This document shows positions 16,034-23,418 of a stretch of 25,064 nucleotides of DNA, in pieces. The stretch is taken from the IMG/VR virus record IMGVR_UViG_3300020472_000155, positions 1 through 25,064 of that record; one strand, 5' to 3'. The notes under the pieces are model-generated. The model had not been told where the DNA came from. It worked only from the letters and a program-made list of their open reading frames with translations, and searched no databases. Made by a program: the position numbers and the translations under genes. The stretch's first letter is position 1; each line of letters opens with the position of its first letter. The DNA comes from a virus.

Positions 16034-16264
16034 TCAGCCCTCGTAGCCCATCAATAAAGAAACCAGTAATAGTATCCCTGCGCTAACACCTAAACCAGCT
16101 GAGACATTAAGGGTGAATCCGCACATAATAGCGGCGGAAGCCCCTGAGACAAGTGCCACAGAAGAAACCTTCTCTTTTACTCTAAGCGCTGACATCAGCA
16201 CCACTCCTATTATCGCAACCAAGCTTAAACTTGCCCAGATGACCAACGCTGGAATACTAGACAT
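16034..16264 (-). CDS. Small membrane protein, unknown
   Basis: 76 residues with two or three membrane segments (about 5-25, 36-52 and 55-72) and a short charged turn (RVKEKVSS) between the first two. No family recognised. The size and topology would suit a holin, but the lysin is nearly 9 kb downstream. Holin is therefore possible but unproved; a membrane-modifying moron is another option. It ends one base before the portal start. Its leader at 16265-16281 is a near copy of that before the adaptor gene at 6054. No standard ribosome site. Confidence 0.65.
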   Translation of the reverse strand: MSSIPALVIWASLSLVAIIGVVLMSALRVKEKVSSVALVSGASAAIMCGFTLNVSAGLGVSAGILLLVSLLMGYEG

Positions 16265-16281
16265 GTTCTTAGCCTACGCTT
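16262..16281 (-). promoter_or_regulatory. Repeated leader element, copy 2 (before membrane gene)
   Basis: Same AAGCGTAGGCTAA core as at 6052-6071, at the same distance from ATG 16264. TAGGCT again lies exactly 6 nt before the start codon. The two genes are unrelated in sequence, so the match is in the control element rather than a gene duplication. Confidence 0.5.
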
Positions 16282-16306
16282 CCTAGACGACTATTTGTGG
16301 TAGCAC

Positions 16307-17062
16307 CTACCATCCTCCGAATAATCCTTTCCTAGACCCATCTTCGTGACGCGGATTGAAGGGAAATCCTTCAGTCACTTCATACAAAAATTCTTCTTCT
16401 ATGCCTTCCATCCTAGCCGTTCTTCTAGCCAAAATCGAGGCTGCTAGCACGGCAGAGTTCCAAGCAGTGAATGTTAACTTCAATAAAGAAGGTGAACCTT
16501 CTATTGCCTTAACTAAACATTTTCTTTGACCTATGTCATTAATCTCGAACAAAGATGCAACACACTCAGCCCCAAGGTTGTCACTGTGTACATACATGCG
16601 ATTACTGCCGACACTAACTGGGGGGTGTCCTATGATTACACCTTCCACATAAGTAGCTCCGCCAGCTTCAACAACACCTTTGATCTGTTCATTTTCTTCT
16701 TGTGTTTTTGTGTTCGCATCGACGTAATGACCTTTGAAGCTGCTGTATTTGCAAACTTTCCCAGCTATTGTGGCTGCCCCCATATTCAAGTACCCGTCTC
16801 TATAAGAATTAGATGAAGGGGGGTTATCCCGTATGACACATAAGACCACATCGGCTCTATCTCCCATAGCTTGCAAAGACCCGACATCTTCAAAAGGTTC
16901 TGCTCTTTTATGAGTCTCTAAAGAATATTCGTCATATGTTCTGCCTTCACTAGCCCATATAACCTCATGCCCTAAATCTTTAAGAATCTGACCATAAGCC
17001 GCACCCATGCTTCCCATAGAAACAATCCCAACGGTGGCTGGTCGTGTGCAATCAATTTTCAT
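16307..17062 (-). CDS. NAD(P)-binding 6PGDH/HIBADH-like protein
   Basis: 251 residues from ATG 17062 (GGGAG 7 nt upstream; TTG 17068 is less likely). Rossmann start VGIVSMGSMG (11-20) matches the G-x4-G-x2-G form of beta-hydroxyacid dehydrogenases. GHYVDANTKTQEEN (111-124), GGATYVEGVIIGHPP (134-148) and the C-terminal helix with K195 (PSLLKLTFTAWN) resemble proteins with a DUF1932-type C-terminal domain, where Lys is the catalytic residue. It ends at residue 251, shorter than usual (about 280-300). Known enzymes oxidise hydroxy acids, but this one's substrate is unknown. Sits between a basic small gene and a membrane gene in the pre-portal run; probably auxiliary metabolism. Confidence 0.8.
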   Translation of the reverse strand: MKIDCTRPATVGIVSMGSMGAAYGQILKDLGHEVIWASEGRTYDEYSLETHKRAEPFEDVGSLQAMGDRADVVLCVIRDNPPSSNSYRDGYLNMGAATIAGKVCKYSSFKGHYVDANTKTQEENEQIKGVVEAGGATYVEGVIIGHPPVSVGSNRMYVHSDNLGAECVASLFEINDIGQRKCLVKAIEGSPSLLKLTFTAWNSAVLAASILARRTARMEGIEEEFLYEVTEGFPFNPRHEDGSRKGLFGGW

Positions 17063-17294
17063 AAACAATCTCCCTTAATGGATCGTACTCGTAAATAGAG
17101 GGATCTGATTCACTCTGGAAATAATTATCTCTGCCAAGATTCCATTTCAAACTTTTTGGCAAAGGTGTAACTAGCCACGTTTCATCCCCATCACGCTCGC
17201 CTCCAGAAAAATAAACTTTTCTAGATTTTTCTTTTACTTCTGCTTTTTTTCTCTTTTTTGCCTTCGGTTTTGGAGGCATTCTTTGTCTAGCCAT
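17052..17294 (-). CDS. Unknown small protein with basic N-terminus
   Basis: 80 residues. Residues 1-27 are Lys/Arg-rich (KPKAKKRKKAEVKEKSRK), fit for nucleic-acid binding; the rest (VYFSGGERDGDETWLVTPLP onward) is mixed charge with Tyr/Trp and resembles a small beta domain common in phage hypothetical proteins. No family named. The start has only a weak AGG upstream. It overlaps the dehydrogenase-like gene start by 11 bases and begins the unit after the hairpin at 17355-17388. Confidence 0.65.
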   Translation of the reverse strand: MARQRMPPKPKAKKRKKAEVKEKSRKVYFSGGERDGDETWLVTPLPKSLKWNLGRDNYFQSESDPSIYEYDPLREIVYEN

Positions 17295-17354
17295 TTTACC
17301 TATACGACTCTTAGTGAAATAATGAAATTACTCCCAATGAGAGGAGGTGGCTGA

Positions 17355-17388
17355 AGAACTGCCCTTGACGTAAGTCGAGGGCAGTTCT
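17355..17388 (-). terminator. Hairpin after WhiB copy 2, probable terminator
   Basis: Two 15-base arms (17355-17369 and 17374-17388) pair at 14 positions plus one wobble, around a 4-base loop. It starts two bases past the WhiB stop codon. The following bases on the minus strand are only weakly T-rich, so stopping efficiency may be moderate; it could also protect the mRNA 3' end. Confidence 0.65.
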
Positions 17389-17390
17389 CT

Positions 17391-17693
17391 CTATGAGGAA
17401 GAATATCCATGCCTTTTAAGATTTATTCTTTCTAGCCATGTCAAACCACCCCATATCCCATAATCAAGATCAGCGCCTAAGGCATAATCGAGACATTCTC
17501 TACGGACATGACAATTAGAGCAAATTGCTTTTGCGATTTTGACTTTCGGTTTTGAGCGTATTTCAGGAAAAAAAATGTCAGTATCTAAATCTTTACACTT
17601 AGCTTTTTCCATCCAACCTGTTCGGAGCTTACTGTCTGGTCTACTAAGCCAGTAATTACGCGGATATGTGTGCGGTCTCTCTATGAACTTCAT
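17391..17693 (-). CDS. WhiB-family Fe-S transcription factor, copy 2
   Basis: 100 residues, start ATG 17693 with GGAG 6 nt upstream. Cluster ligands C33, then C58-x2-C61-x5-C67; GIWGG at 79-83; basic end (LERINLKRHGYSSS). All expected residues are present. It differs clearly from copy 1 (different N-terminus and spacing between first and second Cys), so the two probably have separate tasks or timing. It closes a run of small early-type genes and is followed at once by a terminator hairpin. It overlaps the previous gene by 38 bases. Family role: redox-sensing regulator bound to the main sigma factor; target genes unknown. Confidence 0.93.
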   Translation of the reverse strand: MKFIERPHTYPRNYWLSRPDSKLRTGWMEKAKCKDLDTDIFFPEIRSKPKVKIAKAICSNCHVRRECLDYALGADLDYGIWGGLTWLERINLKRHGYSSS

Positions 17694-17964
17694 CGTATCT
17701 CCGTAAAACCATAGGAGTGCCTTCTCCAGCCCATAGACCCCAAGTGTTGTAACTCAAATAGTCAATAGCACCTTCTGTATCTCCCCCAAGTTGTTCTGAC
17801 ATAACTTCAATCATCTTGTCCTCGTCATAAACAAGAACTGCTTGCATGTTTTGTCTGCTCGCATAACCAATTATGCAAGAATCAAACCCATCTAATATCA
17901 CGGCATCAGGATTCAACTCTGCGAGTTCATCCCACCATTCACCGTCTCTATCGTTTAAATCCAT
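17656..17964 (-). CDS. Conserved-type phage protein of unknown function
   Basis: 102 residues. The central pattern AVILDGFDSCIIGYASRQNM, a VLVYDEDKMIEVM strand-helix and a GAIDYLSYNTWGLWAGEGTPMVL end is a small alpha/beta form I recall from many phage genomes as an uncharacterised protein ('DGlDdaiiG' type). Function has not been established for that family to my knowledge. It overlaps the previous gene by 10 bases and WhiB copy 2 by 38, so is part of one transcript. Confidence 0.75.
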   Translation of the reverse strand: MDLNDRDGEWWDELAELNPDAVILDGFDSCIIGYASRQNMQAVLVYDEDKMIEVMSEQLGGDTEGAIDYLSYNTWGLWAGEGTPMVLRRYDEVHRETAHISA

Positions 17965-18245
17965 TCTTCAAACCCCATCATAAATAAAGTAAATGATTCC
18001 ACACCCCAAAGAGATTGCCCCTCCTCATCAGTGAATAAAACAATCCACGAATATTTAGACACCTTATCTGTAGGGTGAGCAAGCTCAACACTCGCCCACC
18101 AATCTTCTCCCACTATCCGCCACCCTGGTGCTGGGTATTGATCCTTCGCATCCAAACTGCTGACAATAAAACCCTTGTCGTCAGCTCCTTCTATAAGTTC
18201 AGCAACCTCATCAGGAACCACAGCTAGAAATGGGTAAGATAACAT
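17955..18245 (-). CDS. Unknown small Trp-rich protein
   Basis: 96 residues from ATG 18245, chosen over an in-frame TTG at 18248 since it forms a TGATG overlap with the preceding small gene. Contains PGWRIVGEDWWASVELAHPT and YSWIVLFTDEEGQSLWGVESF; acidic, without membrane or signal segments. No family recognised. Belongs to the early-type run 18840-17391. Confidence 0.65.
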   Translation of the reverse strand: MLSYPFLAVVPDEVAELIEGADDKGFIVSSLDAKDQYPAPGWRIVGEDWWASVELAHPTDKVSKYSWIVLFTDEEGQSLWGVESFTLFMMGFEEWI

Positions 18246-18397
18246 CAACTTTGTTTTCTGTATTTTTTACGCAGCTTGATAGAACGGCGTGTGTCTATGC
18301 CATTGAGGAAAATGTATTTAGTCGTTCCGGTCTTCGGGTTAATCTCTATCCGCCCAAACGGTGTCTCTTCGTCAGTTAATATTACCTTTTCGCTCAT
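18245..18397 (-). CDS. 50-residue basic protein, unknown
   Basis: Codons run from ATG 18397 to TGA 18247-18245, 50 residues, beginning MSEKVILTDEETPFGRIEIN and ending in a Lys/Arg-rich tail (RRSIKLRKKYRKQS). The stop overlaps the next ATG (TGATG), the same coupling used elsewhere in the genome, which supports it as real. No ribosome site; TAATAT (18404-18409) lies exactly 6 nt before the start, suggesting a leaderless mRNA. Basic end could bind nucleic acid. Confidence 0.65.
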   Translation of the reverse strand: MSEKVILTDEETPFGRIEINPKTGTTKYIFLNGIDTRRSIKLRKKYRKQS

Positions 18398-18403
18398 CCA
18401 AAG

Positions 18404-18409
18404 ATATTA
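18404..18409 (-). promoter_or_regulatory. TAATAT -10-like box, possible leaderless start
   Basis: On the minus strand TAATAT lies 6 bases before ATG 18397 with no ribosome site between, the same spacing as the TATAAT box at 7990-7995. No convincing -35 hexamer is visible. Confidence 0.4.
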
Positions 18410-18417
18410 CAACATCT

Positions 18418-18840
18418 TTATTTACAAGTGGTGCCTCGTCTACTCGTAAGGAATTCGTCTGCACGGACTACTTTAGTCGCCGACAAATCATGGACATATA
18501 TTTTTACAGTGTCATCTGCATAGCACTCAACAACAAAGCCGTCCAACCTGCGTGTGCCTGCTTTGCGTTTTAATTGAACACGAATATTTGTGCCAGCTTT
18601 TAGGATTCGTTGACCTTCACGGCGTATCTCTTTCACAACAGGGCTGACGCTAAGGCTTTCTTTTGCTTTAACACATAAACCAAAATTGTATTGAATAGCT
18701 TCTTCCTTCGGCATCACTTTATCATTGACTATAAAAGTCGTTCCTGCAGCTATTGATTTAGCCACCATGCAATGTCCGCAAATGTAATCTCCATACCTGC
18801 CTTTTCGTAAGCATGGTCGGTCTGTAAATAAGTCTTTCAT
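18418..18840 (-). CDS. Unknown protein with Cys cluster and SH3-like end
   Basis: 140 residues from ATG 18840, six bases after GGAAGG; an ATG at 18864 lacks such a site. C10, C21-x2-C24 and C56 could together bind one zinc ion in the N-terminal part (PCLRKGRYGDYICGHCMVAK). The C-terminal half (QRILKAGTNIRVQLKRKAG, GFVVECYADDTVKIYV) looks like a small beta barrel. It is the first gene of the minus-strand early-type run, divergent from the plus-strand cassette. No family recognised; a regulator or nucleic-acid binder is plausible. Confidence 0.7.
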   Translation of the reverse strand: MKDLFTDRPCLRKGRYGDYICGHCMVAKSIAAGTTFIVNDKVMPKEEAIQYNFGLCVKAKESLSVSPVVKEIRREGQRILKAGTNIRVQLKRKAGTRRLDGFVVECYADDTVKIYVHDLSATKVVRADEFLTSRRGTTCK

Positions 18841-18939
18841 ATCTAACCTTCCTGTCGTTAACATAATTACAGTCTACCAAGAGATGACATGAAAACCAAC
18901 CCTCTCCCAAATGGTCGTTTTTATTTGAAAGGATTTGGT

Positions 18940-19068
18940 ATGGAAACTACAGAAATTTTGGAGGCAGCAGAAGTTCAATTAGATGGCATCACAGCCGCCT
19001 TAACTTATGTAGAAGACCAACTAGAAGACTTACGTTGTCTTATAACAGATAGAGAAAATAATGCCTGA
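18940..19068 (+). CDS. 42-residue acidic helical protein
   Basis: ATG 18940 preceded by AAAGGA about 7 nt upstream; 42 residues, one amphipathic acidic helix (TTEILEAAEVQLDGITAALT, then YVEDQLEDL). An in-frame ATG at 18889 would add 17 residues but has a poorer ribosome site. The frame ends inside the next gene (8-base overlap), so translation is coupled. First gene of the plus-strand cassette. Function unknown; could be a coiled-coil partner for the membrane protein that follows. Confidence 0.6.
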   Translation: METTEILEAAEVQLDGITAALTYVEDQLEDLRCLITDRENNA

Positions 19069-19498
19069 AGAAAAAAGTGACGCAGAGATACTGACAGAAA
19101 GTCTTATGGAAATACAGGCAACATTAGAAAAAGCCACAGACAAAATGGCTGGCAAAGTCAAAGAAACAATTGATAATACATTAAGCATCTTTGACAAAAT
19201 GAAGGACAACATCGCATGGGTTCTAGGCTTACCAGCAGCTTTCGCAGGATCATTTGGTTTCTTATGGGATTCCAGCAATGACGAAGCAGCCCTTTCTTAT
19301 CAGGTGGAGCAACTCGAAGAAGCAGTTGCCGACCTCCAATCCCAAAACAACCTTCTGGGTGGAGGCACCAAAAACTTTTCGCTTGACATGAGCCAAGCAC
19401 CAGGCGGGTCAGTAACCGTCGTTATTGGTGCTGCTGCAATCGCAGCCCTTATAGGACTGTTGATCTGGTATCAGACTAAGCGCAGACGTAAACGATGA
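19061..19498 (+). CDS. Membrane protein with coiled coil, unknown
   Basis: 145 residues. N-terminal acidic/Lys helix region (1-48), a moderately hydrophobic stretch at 51-69 (AWVLGLPAAFAGSFGFLW), a heptad-like coiled coil at 78-97 (LSYQVEQLEEAVADLQ), then a clear membrane span at 117-136 (VTVVIGAAAIAALIGLL) followed by a KRRRKR tail that should stay in the cytoplasm. Some phage holins or spanins look like this, but no family is recognised. Its stop overlaps the lipoprotein start (ATGA), so the two proteins are probably made together and may work together at the membrane. Confidence 0.7.
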   Translation: MPEEKSDAEILTESLMEIQATLEKATDKMAGKVKETIDNTLSIFDKMKDNIAWVLGLPAAFAGSFGFLWDSSNDEAALSYQVEQLEEAVADLQSQNNLLGGGTKNFSLDMSQAPGGSVTVVIGAAAIAALIGLLIWYQTKRRRKR

Positions 19499-22400
19499 AA
19501 CGGCTCCTAGCGACTTTAGTCGCTGGGACGCTAATAGCGCTCGGTTGCTCAAGTGAAAGCAGTCAAACGGGGGAGAAGGTTGCGGAAACAACCGTGGCCC
19601 CTATCAGTATCCCCCCAAGAGATACAACACAACCTTTAGCAGATCACACCATTGATTATGTACCGAAGGAAGATTCCTTTTCTTTCGAGAACTTTGGTGG
19701 TGGAGAAGCCCCTGCGGATTTAACCGTTAATACCACTAGACGATTGTATGGGGATAGCCAAGTTTGTTCAGATGTAACAGATAATAAATGCACCCCTTAT
19801 CCAGTGATCCTTCAGCTGATAGGTCAAGCGAACCGTTCTATGCAGGGTGGTTTATGCGAAGGGTTAACAGTTCTTTCTTTGCGTTTAGCTAACAACCCTT
19901 CGGTATTAGGGGCATTTCAAAATACGGAAACTGTTGCAGAGCTTGTTAAGGAAGATCCTGCTTTGCTTTCAGAACTTGTTTATTGGTATGTGACCCAGTT
20001 TGCTACGGAAGTTCAAGAACAGGCTTCTGCTTATCTTAAAAAACACCCAGCGCAATTAGCTGAAATTCTACTTCGAGATTTTGAAGCCGCTGAAAGAGGA
20101 GAACCTTCCACGGGTTACACAATAGGTATTTATTCTGAACAGGGTGGTCACGCTGTGACACCTTACCGAGTTGAAGAAACACCAACTGGTTACCGGATTT
20201 ATATTTATGATTCAAACTGGCCCACCGCAGAGCGTTATATAGACGTTGATGGTGAGGGCTGGTCTTATGCTTTAGCGGCAACTAATCCCACAGAAGAAGC
20301 AACAGCATGGGGTGGGGGTAAAGGAACTATGGAGCTGACCCCCATGCAATCAAGGTCAGGGCCATTCTCATGCAGTTTCTGTCCTAGCAACACAGGAGAG
20401 GAATCGGGAACGATGCTCACAGTTGCTTCTTCAGGCAGTAAACAAATGGCTCTCAAAATTGAGACAGAAAGCGGTGATCGTCTCGGCTATTACGATGGCA
20501 AGTTTGTTAACGAGATAGAAGGAGCTACTTACAGGTATTTAATATCTGGCCCTTCAACAGCTGACCCAGTGTTAGTTTTCCTTCCGCCCAATATAGAAAC
20601 TTTCAGCGCTGATGTGGAAGAAATAGATGTTCCCACCCCAGAAAAATCAGACTCAGCCGTCAATACCAGTACAACTTTACTGGAGCAGGAACAGGATGAG
20701 CCTACCCAAGAAAAATTCTCTTTACTGCTACTGAATGAAGAAAAATCTGTTCAAGTAGAAGCTGCGATACAAGAAGAACCTGAACCAGCACCAGCAGGGA
20801 CGGGAGATCCAATGTCCCCCCTCCAAGCTGAACCAGAGATACCAACTGCTTCACTTATCTCTTTTTCAGAAGACAGTATTGGCATTGCAGAAGTAGAAGA
20901 TGCAACTGTGGCTATTGCTATTGATGCCTTAGAAGTAGAAATACCATTAGAGAGTGGGCAAGTAATAGAAGTGGTCGTAGCCCCAGACCCTGAACCGGCA
21001 CCTGACACGGAAGTGGGGGCTGAAGTCCCCCCTCCAACCATGCTTGATATTGCTATTGAAGACACCAGTGGTGAGGTTTTAGCTGAGGTAGAAGTGGATT
21101 TAACCGACTACCTAGTTGAAGAAGAACCAGCTGAACAGGAGGTCGTCCCACCGTCGCAGGGGGATACCCCACCACCAGAATTAGAAGAAGAGCCCCCTCC
21201 AGCAGCTCCAGTAGTCATTCAGATCATATTTGATGAAGAAGCAGGCGAAGTCATTCTTGAAGAAGAGGAAGTTGAAGCTTGGGTAGCATCAGACGCAGAA
21301 TATTTCCAAGCAATCGCTGAAGATCGTCTTGAAGAAGTGCTGGGTGAATCTTACGCAGAGGAAATCATTGAACGTGAAGAGTGGGTTGAAGAAGAACTCT
21401 TTGAAGAAGAATTTGATCTTTTAGAAATCATTCTTAATGTTGATGAAGAATATTGGGAAGACGAAATCTGGGAAGAAGTTTCTTACGACGACGAATGGTT
21501 TGAAGAAGAAGCGGAAATCCACGCCACCATGTACGCAATAGTTGAAGACATTGATGAGTGGTTTGAAGAAGAAGCATGGGAACCAGAAGAAGAATGGATT
21601 CAGGACTGGGCAGAGGAAGAAGAAGCATGGGTTCTTGAAGAATTCGGTCTTGAAGAATGGAACGAAGAACTCATGGGGCCAAACCCCTTAGAGACTATGG
21701 ACTGGACTGAAGACGACTGGGAAGCCTACGACGAGGAAATGGACGCTATCTGGGAAGAACAGATGGAAGACCCAGAAATGTTTCAAGAGTCTCTCTTAGA
21801 AGAACTTGATATGGAGGAGTGGGATGACAGTTGGGGGCCAAGCCCAACAGAGTCTTTTGACTGGACTGAAGAAGATTGGGAAGAGTTCGATGCCCAACAA
21901 GAGGCACTGTGGGAAGAAGAAGAGTTCTGGGAAGAAGAAGAATTTTGGGAAGAAGAAGAGTTAGAAGTTTGGGAAATAGACCCATTCCTTGACACAGAAG
22001 AAGAATGGGACGAATGGGAAGAAGAGTTCTGGCCAGAAGACATGGAATGGGAAGACGAATGGACAGAAGAATGGATAGAAGACGAAGAATTAGACCTTAG
22101 CTGGCTTTTAGAGATAGAGATTGATGATTGGGATGAAGATGAATGGGGGCCACACCCAACCACAACAATCGACTGGACAGACGACGACTGGGACATTTAC
22201 GAAGAAGAACAATCGGGTGAATTCGACGAAGAATGGGAAGTCTGGGAAGAAGAAGAATGGACAGAAGATGATTGGGATGAAGAGGAATGGACAGAAGAAT
22301 TAGAAATCTGGGAAGAAGAAATAGACTATGATGACTGGCATGAAGAAGAAGAAGAAACCCCACAATATGAAGAAGAAGCATGGGAGGACTACCCCGAAGA

Positions 22401-23418
22401 AGAGGAATGGGATAACCCCTACGCTGATTGTATAGGCACTTCAGCTTGCACTGATGCCCCTGCCGGATTTGATGATTGGGCTCAATGGGAATCAGCTAAT
22501 AACCCTAACTATGTAGCGCCTGAAGTCGGCGATCCTGATTATGTCCCTCCTCCACCTCCTCCACCTGTTTACGTGCCTACATTTTGGGCATATACCGAAG
22601 CCCTAATCACTCAAAGACACAACGACAGTAGCGAGTCAACTGTTACGACTGTGTTAGCAAGAGGCACAGACGGGCATTGGTATGAGACACACACGACTGA
22701 AACGACAACTACGACAACCACTTATACGACCAACGGTACAGAACAATACGGTTGTGTAGATAATGCCTGTGTTGTTAACGGTACAACTTGGGGAGAGGAA
22801 ACAAGCGCTCAAACTGTAGCGGTAACAACTGCAACCGAAGTTGTCCCTGCATCTTGCTCTCAAGGTGGTTGGACAGGCTTAGGCGACTGGTGCATAGTTG
22901 ATTCCAGTAGCCGAAACGATTACGACCATGTTGCTTTCTCAGTGCCTACCGCCGCTGAAGAAAACGCAGCGTGTAACTGTACTGATGGTGATGGGCTTAT
23001 GGATATTCGTATTGACGCTGAAAGTAATTTGACTCGCTCTCAGTTCGGTCAAAACAATGAACACGCTGACCCTTACATCTACCTGAACCACGACACAAAC
23101 GCCGATGACGGCGATCATTCAGGAGACATGGATGGTATAACGGTTGGTAATCTAATTCAGCAAAACGATGACAGTGGTAGAGATTGTGGGAGTCATTGCA
23201 ACAACCCTCCTAGCACTGCAACAGACCCCGATGAAACACCAAACGTCACACTTACTAACGGCGACCCAGTAATAGAAAACGTCGCAGATTCATGGGACTC
23301 TCGTATAACAAGAGAACTCTCAGCAGGCGATTACGTGGTGCGTGGTTCGGTGTATAATAATGCTAATGGGGGTTGGTATAGATTGACAATTAGAGATGCG
23401 GATGTGACTTACCCATGA
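19495..23418 (+). CDS. Giant Glu/Trp-rich lipoprotein with papain-like domain
   Basis: 1307 residues. Lipoprotein signal: basic start, hydrophobic core, lipobox ALGC with lipidation Cys18, so exported and membrane-anchored. Residues about 80-290 look like a papain-like domain: GGLCEGLTVL with candidate Cys121, GGHAVTPYRV with His219, and IYIYDSNWP with Asp239; protease or inactive binding fold cannot be decided. Residues about 370-580 are a Pro/Glu linker. Residues about 583-975 are almost entirely Glu, Asp and aromatic, with about 42 Trp by my count and only two Arg and no Lys. It contains diverged units starting [WM]GPxP...DWT spaced about 53 codons. A Cys-containing part and PPPPPPP linker follow, then Thr-rich sequence and a PPC-like C-terminal domain (DPYIYL, WDSRITRELSAGDYVV, GGWYRLTI). 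Possible roles include surface binding or superinfection exclusion. Coupled to neighbours by ATGA at both ends. Confidence 0.9.
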   Translation: MKRLLATLVAGTLIALGCSSESSQTGEKVAETTVAPISIPPRDTTQPLADHTIDYVPKEDSFSFENFGGGEAPADLTVNTTRRLYGDSQVCSDVTDNKCTPYPVILQLIGQANRSMQGGLCEGLTVLSLRLANNPSVLGAFQNTETVAELVKEDPALLSELVYWYVTQFATEVQEQASAYLKKHPAQLAEILLRDFEAAERGEPSTGYTIGIYSEQGGHAVTPYRVEETPTGYRIYIYDSNWPTAERYIDVDGEGWSYALAATNPTEEATAWGGGKGTMELTPMQSRSGPFSCSFCPSNTGEESGTMLTVASSGSKQMALKIETESGDRLGYYDGKFVNEIEGATYRYLISGPSTADPVLVFLPPNIETFSADVEEIDVPTPEKSDSAVNTSTTLLEQEQDEPTQEKFSLLLLNEEKSVQVEAAIQEEPEPAPAGTGDPMSPLQAEPEIPTASLISFSEDSIGIAEVEDATVAIAIDALEVEIPLESGQVIEVVVAPDPEPAPDTEVGAEVPPPTMLDIAIEDTSGEVLAEVEVDLTDYLVEEEPAEQEVVPPSQGDTPPPELEEEPPPAAPVVIQIIFDEEAGEVILEEEEVEAWVASDAEYFQAIAEDRLEEVLGESYAEEIIEREEWVEEELFEEEFDLLEIILNVDEEYWEDEIWEEVSYDDEWFEEEAEIHATMYAIVEDIDEWFEEEAWEPEEEWIQDWAEEEEAWVLEEFGLEEWNEELMGPNPLETMDWTEDDWEAYDEEMDAIWEEQMEDPEMFQESLLEELDMEEWDDSWGPSPTESFDWTEEDWEEFDAQQEALWEEEEFWEEEEFWEEEELEVWEIDPFLDTEEEWDEWEEEFWPEDMEWEDEWTEEWIEDEELDLSWLLEIEIDDWDEDEWGPHPTTTIDWTDDDWDIYEEEQSGEFDEEWEVWEEEEWTEDDWDEEEWTEELEIWEEEIDYDDWHEEEEETPQYEEEAWEDYPEEEEWDNPYADCIGTSACTDAPAGFDDWAQWESANNPNYVAPEVGDPDYVPPPPPPPVYVPTFWAYTEALITQRHNDSSESTVTTVLARGTDGHWYETHTTETTTTTTTYTTNGTEQYGCVDNACVVNGTTWGEETSAQTVAVTTATEVVPASCSQGGWTGLGDWCIVDSSSRNDYDHVAFSVPTAAEENAACNCTDGDGLMDIRIDAESNLTRSQFGQNNEHADPYIYLNHDTNADDGDHSGDMDGITVGNLIQQNDDSGRDCGSHCNNPPSTATDPDETPNVTLTNGDPVIENVADSWDSRITRELSAGDYVVRGSVYNNANGGWYRLTIRDADVTYP
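21673..22240 (+). repeat. Diverged protein repeat in Glu/Trp region
   Basis: Three copies of a unit starting GPNPLETMDWT, GPSPTESFDWT and GPHPTTTIDWT, each followed by an acidic EDDW/DDDW stretch, start near 21673, 21832 and 22144. The gaps are 159 and 312 bases (53 codons, and twice 52). A worn copy probably lies between the last two, around 21985 (DPFLDTEEEWDEW). Confidence 0.65.

Noticed and set aside
8058-17353. Ten-base GGAGGTGGCT found both beside the capsid stop and beside the hairpin after WhiB copy 2
   Set aside because: Only ten bases are shared, with no consistent position relative to a start; could be chance.
18418-18840. Cys-containing protein as a Com-like translational activator of the Mom-like gene
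   Set aside because: Cys spacing does not match the two CxxC pairs of Com, and it is about 5 kb away in another transcript.
18889-18939. Earlier ATG for the 42-residue gene
   Set aside because: In frame but with a poorer ribosome site; 18940 is preferred, though the longer 59-residue form cannot be excluded.
21434-22381. Long Ser- or Leu-rich frames on the minus strand opposite the Glu/Trp tract
   Set aside because: They are the complement of GAA/GAG/TGG-rich codons, have no ribosome sites and overlap a well-supported gene completely.
21240-22420. GAAGAA-type repeats as a possible CRISPR or satellite array
   Set aside because: Units are in-frame codons without constant repeat/spacer structure; they are protein low complexity.
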